Origin: Phoronis australis
Taxonomy: Eukaryota > Phoronida > Phoronidae
DNA: 64,000 bases
Direction of reading: 5' to 3'
NCBI GenBank assembly: GCA_002633005.1
Contig: NMRA01000435.1
Span: 8,043 to 72,042, forward strand
The translations under genes were made by a program, and so were the position numbers. How positions within the stretch are numbered: position 1 is the first letter of the stretch; each line of letters opens with the position of its first letter. This document shows, in pieces, positions 44,101 to 55,075 of this stretch. The notes under the pieces were generated by a model. That model was not told where the DNA came from, ran no database searches, and was given only the letters and a program-made list of their open reading frames with translations.

Positions 44101-46489
44101 ATACATGGCATCCATTACCATCACACAATGTTGTTGGAAGTCAATGATATTTGAAGAGGAAAGCTTTGCATTTTGTTCATATATATTGTGAAGTGTAGTT
44201 TGGACACCTCCAGGTGCCAGTCAAATTTGGCGACCTTGACCTGGTCTTCAAGGTCATCACAAAAGACGTTGAGCCTGTGTTGTATCATACACTATACAAA
44301 GTTTGTTTTTGAAATGTTTTTTTAAAGATTTGCATTTGAAAATTTTGGCGATTTTTATTGGAAGTTGAGTGTTGCAAAGGTATTTATTGTGCTTACCTTT
44401 ACACATTTACACATTAAAAAAAATTTGTTTCCACATTAATTTTACAGCCTCAAAAATTTCATTTCCCAAGGCGGAGATGGACGGTGTGATTACCATGTGA
44501 CAATTGGTTGTTTGTTGCATTCAGAACTTGAGATGGATAAATCATCCGTTGCTGCTATTTTTCAGCGATAATGGGATTTATCTTGGAACTGGAACTCTAA
44601 CCGGTGATGTCTCCATTTACATCTCTTTTAGTTTACAAGTAAGTCTTTCGTTTACATTGGATTTCTGAATGCAAAACTGTTGGCTTTTGAACTTGATTAA
44701 AACAGAAATGTTTACAAAGTGCACAACATATTTCACTGTATGATTTTAGAAACGTTTATCATGCTATAGACAGCTTATAGGTATGTCATCGCTACTGGGA
44801 ATTGAATTTTAGAGGCCAAACAGATTGAAAAGTCACCGGTTTACAAAATATTAGCCAGTGTTTTATTGAAGTCATTGCTAAAAGGGTAATTGCTCTGCTC
44901 GACACAAAATTACCTTAGATTAGTGTTAGGGATAATAAGTCTTCTTCACAACAGCGGGACTTGTGCAATTCTTCTGATAAAGTATGAAGTGCCATAAAAC
45001 AGACTGAGTTTCTTGTGTGTTGATACGGTCGCCTTCATTCAACAGTTGATCACACAGGCAATGTCTGACATCATAACTGACATTCATGACCTCATGCTGT
45101 TTGCTTCTAGTTAGTTGTCTGGGAATTATGTCACAGAGCAAAACATGGTTTGCTATTTGTAGAATTTGTTGCCAGCAAGTTGTCGTTTTGGCCTAAAATG
45201 GTTTCACTTTTCATGTGTTTTCTTAACTAAACTTTTTGAGTATTTAATCATGTGAGTACCATATATCGTTAATAGTAAATTTCAAGCCGTTATTTTAACC
45301 CTGTTATTATTTAAACATCTTACTTTAACAGAAACTCCATCATGTGAAGGGGGCTCACAGTTATTTCATATCTGGCCTACAGTTCACGCCGTCAACAAAT
45401 TCATCAAAGGTTGTGACAGGAGCAGACAAGGAGTTTACACTGCTCAGCATCTCAGTGGATAACAAAGTAAAGATGCACCAGCTAAGGAAACGAGGTCAGT
45501 ATAGCAAGGTCACGACCTCGGGTGCATTCCATAGACCAAGTTTCTTGCAAGAAAAGCGAGATCATGCAAAATCACGCGAGTGAAAGACGAATACTATGTT
45601 TTTTGCTGGGTTCCATTTAAATTATATAAATGTTGAGCAAACATCCTTTTGGAACCATACCTTGAGTAGAACGTGTGCAGCCATTTCGTCCCTATCTCAC
45701 AGACTTTATTCACCACCGGGTGAAAGACGAATGTTTCGCAACTGTACAAGAGACCTTAGTAAAATGGCGGAAACTGAAGTGTATGGTTGTTGAGGTTGGA
45801 ATGTTGAATTATGGGATGGAATTTATGAATTGTGGTGTGCAGGGTAGAAGACTTGAGGTTTTGCGACAAGATGTCAATTTTTTCCTACTTCCCCTTCTCA
45901 GTTGGTGGTCTATTAAAATGCTGGTTTAGCACTTAATCGTTCTATGTTGTGACAAAGTTACTGACGTTCAAGCCATGCTAAGCACACCTTTGGAGTACAT
46001 AGCTTCAAATTAAGATTAAAATAGATTTACAAAAACGCCAGCTACGATATTCACTCTGTCCTGAATGCACTGAGAGAATTACATGCCAAGCATACTTCCT
46101 TTACACAGATCACTGCTATCATTTAACCGTGCCTCCAGACAGTTCATTACTACATGGTTTATGATCCCTAACACTTGCTCGTAAGTGAAAATGATTCCAT
46201 GTGAACTATGCGAAGGTAAAGGCACATTACAACAGAGTTACTACTATGTCTTTTAGTTTCGTCTTTTTCCCAAAGTGATTTGCTTTGTTCTAAATAGAGT
46301 TCACCGTCTAATTCTTTTGTTTGTAAAATTTTGTAAGTTTTGTAACATCCGTTGTCTAATTTATACACCACTGATTTTAATTTCTCTTTCTTTCCAGGTG
46401 AAATTAGCGTACTGTGGGTGATCCTCGCTGCAGTTGCACTCATTTACGTAATTATCTCGTGTCTGGCGTACTATGGCTTCGAAATTTAA
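37975..46489 (+). CDS. PREB: PREB/SEC12, SAR1 guanine-nucleotide exchange factor, 9 exons
   Basis: PREB (SEC12) is an ER membrane WD40 protein that loads GTP on SAR1 to start COPII coat assembly. Exons: 37975-38106, 38835-39027, 39411-39628, 40503-40586 (second copy 41857-41940), 42970-43088, 43740-43913, 44566-44638, 45332-45494, 46398-46489. Phases join and, counting the duplicated exon once, give about 415 residues (human 417). Key parts are the N-terminal GGGGQAKTGVQN, equivalent to the GGGGAAKTGIKN loop near the SAR1-binding site; blades with LLTGGADGFIRAWK, DDMDISPSG, VVSVGKDGCAYLWN and LGTGTLTGDVSIYISFSLQ; and a hydrophobic anchor ISVLWVILAAVALIYVIIS near the C-terminus, leaving the propeller cytosolic. 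It shares its 5' region with HBS1L. Confidence 0.95.
38107..38834 (+). other. PREB intron 1 with TE end, N and hairpin
   Basis: A single N at 38114 lies seven bases after the donor. The sequence after it, to CAGTGGCGGATC-type bases read on the minus strand (38145-38163), looks like the end of a dispersed element. A GAACCAG-family hairpin follows at 38211-38330. No duplicated flank is visible at this N. Confidence 0.5.
38211..38330. repeat. GAACCAG hairpin element, copy 5
   Basis: Outer arms AGTGGTCCCTGATTT and AAATCAGAGACCACCT are inverted repeats. The inner part has AGAACCAG and CTGGTTATGAGCC with a long loop. It shares the GGTCCCTGATTT terminus with copy 4. Confidence 0.75.
38835..39027 (+). 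CDS. PREB: PREB exon 2
   Basis: Acceptor GTTTCAG, donor GTAGTT, phase 0 to 1. Encodes EVFELKKTDEGCVSNSVCRH, then TGSMAIMNLSV and YVIAAGMDEKCQLYMM. It parallels human [32 protein letters not shown]. Confidence 0.92.
39153..39287. mobile_element. TTAA-flanked mini-element with 20-bp TIRs
   Basis: The element lies between two TTAA sites (39153-39156 and 39284-39287). Its termini are GTCTGGTCTGCACGCCACCT and the near-complement AGGTGGCATGCAGAGCAGAC. An inner palindrome, TCTGAAAAGATTT/AAATCTTTTCAGA, gives a strong fold-back. TTAA targets are used by piggyBac and Kolobok elements; which family this belongs to is not resolved. Confidence 0.7.
39411..39628 (+). CDS. PREB: PREB exon 3
   Basis: Acceptor TTTGCAG, donor GTCTGT, phase 1 to 0. 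Starts with a charged linker (TKVRRRKGHLTD), then the blade motif QKNVVFSPSKEFLLTGGADG FIRAWK. Confidence 0.93.
40503..40586 (+). CDS. PREB: PREB exon 4, assembly copy 1
   Basis: Acceptor TCTTACAG, donor GTAAGT, 28 codons in phase 0-0. Encodes FPSLEMMYEVEAHSNEIDDM and DISPSGSK, like human [27 protein letters not shown]. Confidence 0.9.
41857..41940 (+). CDS. PREB: PREB exon 4, assembly copy 2 (duplicate)
   Basis: The same exon, with one visible residue change (MYEIEAHS instead of MYEVEAHS). A real transcript should hold this exon once. Because it is phase 0-0, a gene predictor could splice both and add 28 spurious residues. Confidence 0.85.
42970..43088 (+). CDS. PREB: PREB exon 5
   Basis: Acceptor ATTTCAG, donor GTGAGA, phase 0 to 2. 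Encodes VVSVGKDGCAYLWNTKDGSK and KYRYRACR, matching LVTVGRDLKASVWQ..YRYQACRFG. Confidence 0.93.
43740..43913 (+). CDS. PREB: PREB exon 6
   Basis: Acceptor TTTTTCAG, donor GTGAGA, phase 2-2. Encodes FGLVEGQKDKWDLYTVNIPV, then CPCYLTRWDCSTYTPKS, matching LFTVQIPHKR..PPCYLTAWDGSNFLPLRT. Confidence 0.94.
44566..44638 (+). CDS. PREB: PREB exon 7
   Basis: Acceptor TTTTTCAG, donor GTAAGT, phase 2 to 0. Encodes DNGIYLGTGTLTGDVSIYIS then FSLQ, nearly identical to human [23 protein letters not shown]. Confidence 0.95.
45332..45494 (+). CDS. PREB: PREB exon 8
   Basis: Acceptor TTTAACAG, donor GTCAGT, phase 0 to 1. Encodes KLHHVKGAHSYFISGLQFTP then EFTLLSISVDNKVKMHQL and RKRG, the last blade. Confidence 0.93.
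45715..45850. repeat. Dispersed repeat family R1, copy 3
   Basis: Contains AAAATGGCGGAAACTGAAGT and GTTGGAATGTTGAATTATGG as in the copies at 4340 and 24780. It lies in the last PREB intron. Confidence 0.5.
46398..46489 (+). CDS. PREB: PREB exon 9 (membrane anchor)
   Basis: Acceptor TTTCCAG, phase 1, stop TAA at 46487-46489. Encodes EISVLWVILAAVALIYVIIS then CLAYYGFEI: one membrane span and a short lumenal tail, as in SEC12. Confidence 0.94.
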
Positions 46490-46879
46490 ATTAGACGATT
46501 ATTTTACCAATATCTCTGTCTGGTGATAGATATACAAACGCTACACGTACTGTGTATTTTGTGCTTGAAAGAAGGGTTGCAGGTTTGGATTTGTGGAAGG
46601 AATGTCGTGAGTGACGTAGAGACCCTGCTGCAATGGGTATTTCTCAGTATCATCCCAAAAATCGAATGACACAATCTGACTATGAACCGTGTGTTTGGTG
46701 TCACTGTCTTTGACCAAAGTTGCTCATTTCCTTTAGTCCTTGGACTGTTTCATTGGGATGTTCAGACGGACACTGACGTTCTGAGAACTATTTTGGTGCG
46801 AGAGCACCTTAACTGAATTCGAAACTATGGTGTGTTGTTTTCAGTGAAGCGTTTCAGTCTTACTCAAAATGCTGTTTCA

Positions 46880-46910
<31 letters not shown>

Positions 46911-47848
46911 TTAAGTGACCATTCACAATTATTGTCATTTTCACAATCGTACAAAGTGTGGGCTTTAGGGAGGGAGAGATCAAGGTTAGCTGCTAGACAA
47001 CGCTTTAGATATCTTAAGAATGGTGATGTAAATAGACAAAAAATGCTTTATTTTTTCACAATGTTAAAGATATGATGAATAAGGTGACATTATAAGAACT
47101 TCTAGTCACTTTCGGAATGCTTGACATATACGTAAAGTTGAGATAAATATCTGGATCTATAAAAATGTCAACATTGTTCACTTTCTGGAGGAGGGGGAAA
47201 AGTGTATAGTATGTTTTGTTTCCTTGTGAAAATGACGCCATTGTGAACTGTTCCTATTATTGTTTGATGTTGTTTTATTATGGTATATTTAGAAAGGAGA
47301 CTTGGGGTAAATGAATACATAGCCCAGTGTTCGCTCTAACGTTCTAAACACTTGAGGTCAAGTTGACCCAGCTTCCAAGAATTTTGGGGTTCATTTCAAG
47401 TTCTTGGAGTTTATGAAAACAAGTCTGAAAATTGTTATTGTAACACAGACTAGCCCACAAAACATATTTTTGGAAAAATGAAGCAAATCTGGGGGTAATG
47501 TTGAGCCCTGTCCACACAATCCGATTAGTTGTATGTCATAATGTATTTGAATGTCATATACAACTAATTGGAGTGTTTGTATTCAAAAAATGGAGACTTC
47601 GTCGCTCTAAAATGTGGGAAGATAACTAAGAAATAGTGAAAACGGATGGTTTTCATATCTTTAGATCTATATCGTGCAACTTATGAAAATTGTATCCAAG
47701 GTGGGTAACAATAAACTCAACGTCTTCACTGGTACAAAAACGCAGCTTCGGGTGAAGACTTATAGCTGTGGATAAAGCTTCCTTTTTGTCACACATTTTT
47801 TGTTGAAATTGTCTGCTATATGGAATCAATTGAAGAATGTGACCCTGA

Positions 47849-47946
47849 ACTTTGTCAGAAAGTCACAGATGCTTCTGTGTGACGCTACAAAACAAAAATG
47901 TGGGAAGGTCACAGATGCTTCTGTGTGACGCTACAAAACAAAAATT
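47849..47946. repeat. 48-bp tandem duplication
   Basis: Two near-identical copies of a unit with GTCACAGATGCTTCTGTGTG and ACGCTACAAAACAAAAA are head-to-tail. Confidence 0.85.
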
Positions 47947-48170
47947 GTTTGTACTCTTCGTTGGGGTGAAAGATGGGAATGCATTCCTCTCAATTGTTCA
48001 TTCTGTAAAGTTCCTTAAGAATGGAACAAAAATGTTTGTTAAACTGTCATTTTTTGAAGGCTCATAGCAGTGAAATTAATGCTAAGAACATCAGCTGACA
48101 TCTGTACAATATGAGGTGCTAATAAGCTAGTCTATTTTCTGTTGGTTATTTCTGCTTGGAAATTGGACAA

Positions 48171-48176
48171 AATAAA
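48171..48176 (+). terminator. PREB: Candidate poly(A) signal of PREB
   Basis: AATAAA in an AT-rich context about 1.7 kb after the stop codon. A second one lies at 47710. Confidence 0.35.
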
Positions 48177-48190
48177 ATTTCACTGTTGGC

Positions 48191-50371
48191 CATATTGTAT
48201 TCTCTATCGCACTGGAACCTTAATCCGGTAATTTATCTTGGTCTTTTAAAACATATCCCTCATAAATTTGTTTCCAATATAGTGTATGAGAGGTTTGTTG
48301 TTAAGTAAGTAATTTTTATGATGTGACATGTGTTCAATGGATTTAAACCATAAATACGCAACAAAACAGGACCACCCAGCCCTCCACGGAGCTTATAAGT
48401 CACTTAAGATACATGAAATTAAAAACAAAAAAGAAAAAAACAAGTGTACACGTATTGCAAGAGGACGAAAAAGACAACACAGTGATATGAAAGTGATCAT
48501 AAAAAAATTTTTTTTTCATTCAAAAGTATTTTTGATGAAAACTGAAGTATTTCTGATATCTTTTTGCACGAAATCGTGGATATTTAATCTCAACTTGAGA
48601 GTGAAAGGTGTTTCTGGCATCTAAGAAAACCAGACACTCAAACATAAAATGTACTTCAGTTTCGACCTAACTAGTATGGCAAAATTCTGTCATCAAATTC
48701 CAGAGAACAAAAACGTCTAACCTCAACCAATAGCTGCAAGGTTCCGGTTCTAATTTGAGCAAGAATTGATCTACAAGGTCGAGTTAAGTCTAACTGCACA
48801 TAAGGTTCAACTTCAGTCAAATACATTCTTCATCAAAACATAGATTCTTAACTTTGGTTTCGAACGGCATTCAAAACAACCACCTATTACCGAAGCCAAA
48901 TCATGCAACATATTTTTACAGTGAGAGAGATTAACTGAATTTCGGACAGTCATGAGCGCAAACGTTTGGCGAAGTCAAAGTAGTACGTACCTTTCCTAGG
49001 GGCCTGATAGTTAAAATAAGGCGGGAATTTTAGCCACACCCTTAGATGATCTACAATGATGGAAGTACCAGTGATTGGTGAATTCATTGTCATTAGAGCT
49101 CCGGTACGACATCGACCCCTGACTGTGGCAGTGCGACAAAGTGAAAAAAAAGCGATTAAACTGGAAAGTCAAGCTATGTCTTCAATGAGACTTGTTTGCC
49201 GGGAAGAAGGATTCTATCAACATATCAATGAGTAAAAATAAAAATTTCTTGTTTTAATTATATCAAGAATGTTACTGTGAGTCATTTTGCGCAAATTTAA
49301 GTTTTGCAGATTTTGCCGCTCTGTATAGTTAACAAAATTCAAACTGTAAATTAAAGATGGGTAGAAAAATCGGTGAATGTCTTTTTAGCGGCCCGCGGAT
49401 TTTTGTTCGCTTTGAGCAACACCGAAGACACCTATGATTCTTTCGGCCGGGGACCGACGTCGCTTATTTTTTGACTCTGGCCCACACTCACTAGCTGTAC
49501 GAGTCGATGTTTCAGCCGGGATAACTCACTCGCCGCTAATAAGGGGCCTCGCACTTGTTTAAGTTTGGTGATATGAAGAATGCTACCTTTGTCAATATAT
49601 ATAATCATTTTGCGCAAATAAGTTTTGCAGATTTTGCCGGCTCTGTACTGAATCTTTGCCCTCAGCGGCCGCGCGGACTTTTGTTCGCTTTGCTGAGCAG
49701 CACTAAGGCACGTATGATTCCTTGGACATCGCTTCACTCTGGGCCCCCGGTCGCTGCTCAGTGGATGGCGGAGCCCCACCGCTAAACACGAACTTTCCAG
49801 CAACTTTAAAGGCGGCGGGTTCGCGTCACCCCGGCATCTCAATGCCCTTCCCGATCACTAGTGAGGTGCAAAACTGACATCAATGCATGCGTTTGGTATT
49901 GGTGCCTCTAAACTGTTGTGAGCGCAGGGCCCCAAAAAGCGCGGAACCTGCAGCATACTTCTGCTACGTACTAAGTTTAATCAGGCACCGGCCGGTGAGC
50001 GGTCGAAAACTGGGACCCCGGAGAGGCGGCGGGGCGCGCGGCGGTCCCGGCCCCCGGAGGCCGGGCGGGGTCACTTGCCGCCAAAGTATAAGAAATCGTC
50101 ACGTTTTATGTGATTGAACTAGATATTGTATAGATATATACGTAACTATTAATCTTCTCCCCAGATGAAGGGAAGATTGAACTGTCATGCCGCAATCGCG
50201 CCCGGCTCACTGGCGGAGTCTTGAAAGCGCGGTCTCCACTGAAAGGCCACATTGTGGTAGATTTTGGTGGGCTGCCACCAGATGTCACTGACCACTGGGT
50301 CCCACAGAGGGCGGAAAAGCAGCGTTTCCTTTGTCATCCTTCGAGTGCTACTGCGAGTAACGACGATAAAA
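48191..50371. other. PREB-FKBP1 intergenic region with GC-rich island
   Basis: 48191-49270 shows nothing recognisable. 49390-50090 is strikingly GC- and CpG-rich for this window, peaking at about 50015-50080. Two diverged copies of one sequence (about 49282-49460 and 49605-49745, sharing CATTTTGCGCAAAT, GTTTTGCAGATTTTGCCG and TTTTGTTCGCTTTG) lie in tandem. The island may be the FKBP1 promoter region. The 136-codon minus frame across it has no recognisable motif. Confidence 0.5.
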
Positions 50372-50411
50372 ATGGGCGTTGATGCTGAAACTCTTGCACC
50401 AGGGGATGGCG
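50372..50411 (+). CDS. FKBP1A: FKBP1 exon 1
   Basis: Start ATG after AAAA at 50372, donor GTAAGT, ending in phase 1. Encodes MGVDAETLAPGDG. Confidence 0.88.
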
Positions 50412-53400
50412 GTAAGTCATTTTAAAGATTCTGTGTGCATCAGAGGATCATATTTACTTGTGCACATTTGTTGTTGTTGAGGATTTTGACTGGTTTCCAG
50501 ACGCCGGCGTCGAGCGACCCCGCGTTAGTCATCCATTACAATAGTCAATATTGCAACGCTCAACAGACAGCACACCAACGAGAGTCATGTCCTCTTCGGC
50601 CTCCTTGTCATTGGGGCCGGGACAGGGGAGCTTTCAAATTCATGAATTGTCGTTAATTTGAATTGCAGAACTGTAACATTAGAACTGAGAATTTTTCACT
50701 GCATCAAAAAACGATGATGACAGTTATTAATTAGATCACGCCAATACTTTAGTAGCTGTGTTCTAATTGGTCCAACCCTGTCCTGGGACAAGGATGGACC
50801 TCATGCGTAACTTTTCAACCGATAATTATTGCCGGGAGCTGGCAGTAACTCCTGAATGAAAAGATACTGAATACCTGACGAAGCCTAACAGGTTGAGGTT
50901 AAGCTGTCAGTGATCTAATTGGTGCTCCTTGCATGTTCAATCTTTTTTCCTTGGCCAAAAAAATCGTTCGTTGACAACCATGTTTTCTCATGGCCTAGGT
51001 CACAGCTTTTTCTGGTAGTGGGTTTTTACCTATCCTGTCAGCCTCAGTGTACCCACGTTCGACAATGTACCCACAATTGATAGTGTACCCACAATCGACA
51101 GTGTACCCACAATCAACAGTTTACCCACGATCGACACCCTTACGATTTTCATTGAATAAACAGGTATATAACGGTCCTACCTGTTACAGTGAACTCTGTT
51201 CAAGTCTTAGCCGCAAACAGCTTGCACTGTTTGTGTGCTATCTTGTTGAATTGCACGTGTGCCAAATGTTGCTTTTTTTGAATGCGGGTAATAAGTTGAA
51301 GTAGCAGAGGAAGTATCGTCTGCGATTTTTCTGCTTTTGAAGAAGTTGTAAATTTGAGGCAAAAATGTACATTACATAGTGTTGAAAATTAGTCATTTAA
51401 TTAAATTACTGTTTGTCACTTCAAGTCGGGAAATCATGACTCTTGGAGACACTCTTTGAGAAATTTTGAATTGAGGGAGTCGATGTTAGGCAATGTAAAG
51501 TTTCCTCGAAGTTGTACAAAAATGACTGCCAAAATTATCATTTTCTGTTTTCCAAAACCTCGCTACAAGTTTTAAATTGTCAAAAATTCATCACATGTTT
51601 GTTGATGAGTCCTGTACAATGTAAAATCCCCAAATAATGAAGTAAACTTTTCTTCTTGAGTGTTCACTTTTATTGAAAACTTTCATAAACGAAAATTTCA
51701 CTGATTGCACAATATTGTGCTCTAACCAAAAATTGCTAGAAGGTTTTCAACAAATTATGCTTTGCTCTGGCAAGCCATCAGTGATGTTGGTATAAATAAT
51801 TTTCAAGTAAAAAACATCTTTGCAGGCCGCCCCTGTCGTTCTGAGCAGTGCAAAAGGTAGTATTTTAGCGTTTAATCTACTGCCAACGGTGACAAATGCA
51901 CGACTTGAAATATTCCATGTTACTACCTAATCACTTATCAAATGCTGACTGAATCTCATATGCAAAGGACTATTTAGATGTGCAAAGTAATAAAAAAATA
52001 AAAATCAGATAATGCTTGAGAAAGTTATGCATTTTTGTCTCTGAATTTTATGATTTTTTCTGGTACGGGTGGGCATTTTAAAATAGTCAGTTTTACAAAC
52101 AATGGCAGTAGAGAAAATTATTTTGTTAAGTAAGCAGTTGCTTTTATGCGACTCAGGATAACCCAGGATAACTCAGGTCACTTTCAGAATCACTTATAAA
52201 ATATGAAGTTGTACTTGTTCATTGAGAAACGGTAAGGTTCATACTAAAACAGAAACTCGTTACGAAATTTGAAATTTCTGTTTCTGTGCAGACATGGGTG
52301 TGCAATTTACCATGTCTGCAATTTAGTTTATCGTATCCTGCATCGTAACTGAACTAAGGTTTCATTCTGAACATGTCAATGAGCTCCAAGAGTGGGCAAA
52401 AATCCACCGTGCTTCTTATCTCACAAAAGGTCTGTTCCCAAGCCTGGAGTGCAATCTGAACCAGACAAGTACCTGCATAAAGCGAGTCGTTATAATCAGC
52501 AACAATTGGCACCTATCTAAATCTTGCAGTTGAGCCATGTACGTAATTTAGTGCTCAGTTGTTTACGAATGGCGTATCATTGGGTACTTTAGAATTAGAC
52601 TAATATTTCGGATATCGTAAGTTCCTTTCCCAATTTTGACAATTTGCTTCACAAAGTGGACGCTAAGAGAAGCAGCACGCGTGGGACTAAATTCATTTTT
52701 GCGTTGGCTGTGATTTCTTTGGTTAATGTTTTTCTCCTATTGAAAGGCAGGGCTCGACATAACGAGCTGCAGGTCGCATTTGCGACCTGAAATTTGGAAA
52801 TGCGAGCTGAGATTTTTGTCAGCTCGTATAAAGTCGCAAAATGCGACCTGGAATTTCCAACGAATGCGAGCTGAGTTTTTACACTTCTCAACAGATACCT
52901 GGCAAATACAAAGCAGCTCTTGTTAATCCGACCGTTATTTGGTTGTTGCCAAATACAAGTTCAAAAGAACACTAACCGAGAACAGGCCTCCCGATGACTT
53001 GTAAGCAAGTCGCGTGAACATGGGATATGAAGAATCGATCTTTGACGCGTTTCATTGGCTAACACTTTCGGCCACTTTTGTAAATTCCCGGATTCGCCGA
53101 AGAAAGTTTCGGGCCANNNNNNNNNNNNNNNNNNNNNNNNNNNNNNNNNNNNNNNNNNNNNNNNNNNNNNNNNNNNNNNNNNNNNNNNNNNNNNNNNNNN
53201 NNNNNNNNNNNNNNNNNNNNNNNNNNNNNNNNNNNNNNNNNNNNNNNNNNNNNNNNNNNNNNNNNNNNNNNNNNNNNNNNNNNNNNNNNNNNNNNNNNNN
53301 NNNNNNNNNNNNNNNNNNNNNNNNNNNNNNNNNNNNNNNNNNNNNNNNNNNNNNNNNNNNNNNNNNNNNNNNNNNNNNNNNNNNNNNNNNNNNNNNNNNN

Positions 53401-54070
53401 NNNNNNNNNNNNNNNNNNNNNNNNNNNNNNNNNNNNNNNNNNNNNNNNNNNNNNNNNNNNNNNNNNNNNNNNNNNNNNNNNNNNNNNNNNNNNNNNNNNN
53501 NNNNNNNNNNNNNNNTCTAACAAAATCCCGGATACTTTTTCAACGGGCATTTTCTCCCTTTTCACATCGCAAATTTAGCTACTCGAATGCACGAGTCAGT
53601 TAGAGAGCACTGATTCAACTTTCACGCCGGCAACTTGCCTTGCGCTCTAGAGACTTTCAATGGCGGTCGTGAAGAACAGTAAGGCCGTACCTGCATGAAT
53701 GAAGTCAATTTTGAAATCCGAAATTTGTGAGTATTTAACGCTGCAGGTAAGAGCATAATCTAAACATTTTCCCGATGATCTAAAAAATCTGTTTTGGCGC
53801 GTAAAAATGGCGGGAAAATTTTGCGACCTGGCATTTACGAATGCGAGCTGGATTTTGAAAATGCGACCTGGGATTTTGGCTAGGTCGCAAAATGCGACCT
53901 GGCGATTTTATTAGCGTCGAGCCCTGAAAGGTCTGTTGCATATTCTCGTTTTGTAGTTTTTTCTTGTTGAGTGTCTATGTGAGTTTGATGTGTCCTGTCC
54001 TATAAGTTTATGTTGTCATTTTCAGCTACATTCCCAAAGGCTGGACAAGCAGTAACAGTGCATTACACAG
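50372..54070 (+). CDS. FKBP1A: FKBP12-type peptidyl-prolyl isomerase, first two coding exons
   Basis: FKBP12 proteins are small cytosolic peptidyl-prolyl cis-trans isomerases that bind FK506/rapamycin and regulate calcium-release channels and TGF-beta receptors. Exon 50372-50411 encodes MGVDAETLAPGDG and exon 54026-54070 encodes ATFPKAGQAVTVHYTG, joined in phase 1. Together they match [29 protein letters not shown] of vertebrate FKBP1A/B. The remaining exons (the FDSSRD and GWEEG regions with active-site residues) were not found up to 64000 and should lie to the right. FKBP1A and FKBP1B cannot be separated from this fragment. Confidence 0.88.
51046..51140. repeat. 18-bp minisatellite, about 5 units
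   Basis: Imperfect tandem units of GTACCCACAATCGACAGT in FKBP1 intron 1. The unit is unrelated to the 18-bp array at 28018. Confidence 0.85.
52748..53926. mobile_element. TIR DNA transposon, copy 2, in FKBP1 intron 1
   Basis: Begins CAGGGCTCGAC and ends GTCGAGCCCTG, a perfect 11-bp inverted repeat. It is flanked by AAAGG at 52743-52747 and 53927-53931 (up to TGAAAGG if the boundary is placed inside the TIR). Subterminal AGGTCGCA/TGCGACCT and GAGCTG motifs are repeated at both ends. The interior is largely the N gap. CAGGG termini suggest hAT, but the clean duplication is 5-7 bp rather than 8, so the superfamily is open. Confidence 0.8.
53117..53515. other. Assembly gap, 399 N
   Basis: A run of unknown bases inside the TIR transposon. 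Apparent long frames crossing it consist of unknown residues and mean nothing. Confidence 1.
54026..54070 (+). CDS. FKBP1A: FKBP1 exon 2
   Basis: Acceptor CATTTTCAG, donor GTAAGC, phase 1-1. Encodes TFPKAGQAVTVHYTG, the conserved strand with the HYTG motif. A DNA transposon ends about 95 bp upstream. Confidence 0.9.
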
Positions 54071-55075
54071 GTAAGCAATGTGTTCTGTAATTTGTTGCTA
54101 GGCAACAGAGAATTGAAAATTTCTGAGTCCAAATTTTGTCAGTGTTTTAACAGTGCAGTCTTGCTGCGTTGGCAGGCTTGGGATTGATATTCTATATTTC
54201 ACGTGTCAACTTCACATTTGGTTACGTGAAATCTCAAAATATCACAAACATCTCGATCAGGTGTGGATTTTAAACTTCACATCTGGTTGAGATGTTCTTG
54301 GCATCAAGGTCACTACAGGACTGGAGAACGTGTGCTCTTCAAGTAAAATACGTGACCTTCAAGTAAAGTGATGGAAGTGTTTTCAGTTGCATTTGCTAAA
54401 GTGCATCGGGAAGACCTAACTATTTTGTGTGCCAGATATGCTTATCGTCAAGTTTGCGCTCGACACAATAAAATAGGACCACTGTTGCACAAACATGTCC
54501 ACAAGCTAGCTCTGCTTGTAAAGTGTTCAGACAAAACATGAACGACCGTATCTACTGGGTTGGTTGTCATCTGACTTAGTGTGCACTAGTTCGCCCCTAA
54601 TATCTGTTTTTTCAGTTATTATAGATCTGACAATGCAGTGTTATTGGAAAACAAAGTTTTAATGCAACCCAACATACGATTCTCTCTAGCCTTAAACATT
54701 TCTTTCAAAAGGTCTGCTTGCCCTTGACTTACTGGTCCAAAAAATTACAGTCAGTACTTATATGATGTATAGGACAGAAAGGACAAACAAATCACGCTTT
54801 CGGAACGTGACAGATATTGAAATCTGTTTCAGAGTCTTGTTTTAGGGCCGGTACTAACTGCGTTCAGATTAATAATATTGCAAACCTATGCAGCCTCAGA
54901 GTGTGAATTATTTTGTCGTGGAAAGTAAGGATAGATGACAGAAAAGTGAAAACGTAAAAATGAAGCGAATATTTATGGGTACGTGGCAAAACAGAAAACT
55001 GGTCATATCAATCAGTGCCCAGAGCATGAGGAAGATTGAGGGCTGAGTGTTGACCAGCAAAGTAAGACCAGGTTT

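Larger units (their letters stand above)
46490..48190 (+). other. PREB: PREB 3' UTR and flank
   Basis: No coding sequence. It has an ATT trinucleotide run at about 46879-46912, a 48-bp tandem duplication at 47849-47946 (unit includes GTCACAGATGCTTCTGTGTG) and AATAAA signals at 47710-47715 and 48171-48176. Which signal ends PREB is not known. Confidence 0.5.

Noticed and set aside
49432-49842. 136-codon minus-strand frame in the GC-rich island
   Set aside because: Long frames are expected in GC-rich DNA. No motif, splice site or family resemblance was seen.
53014-53603. Long frames crossing the N gap
   Set aside because: Most residues are unknown; they are artefacts of translating Ns.
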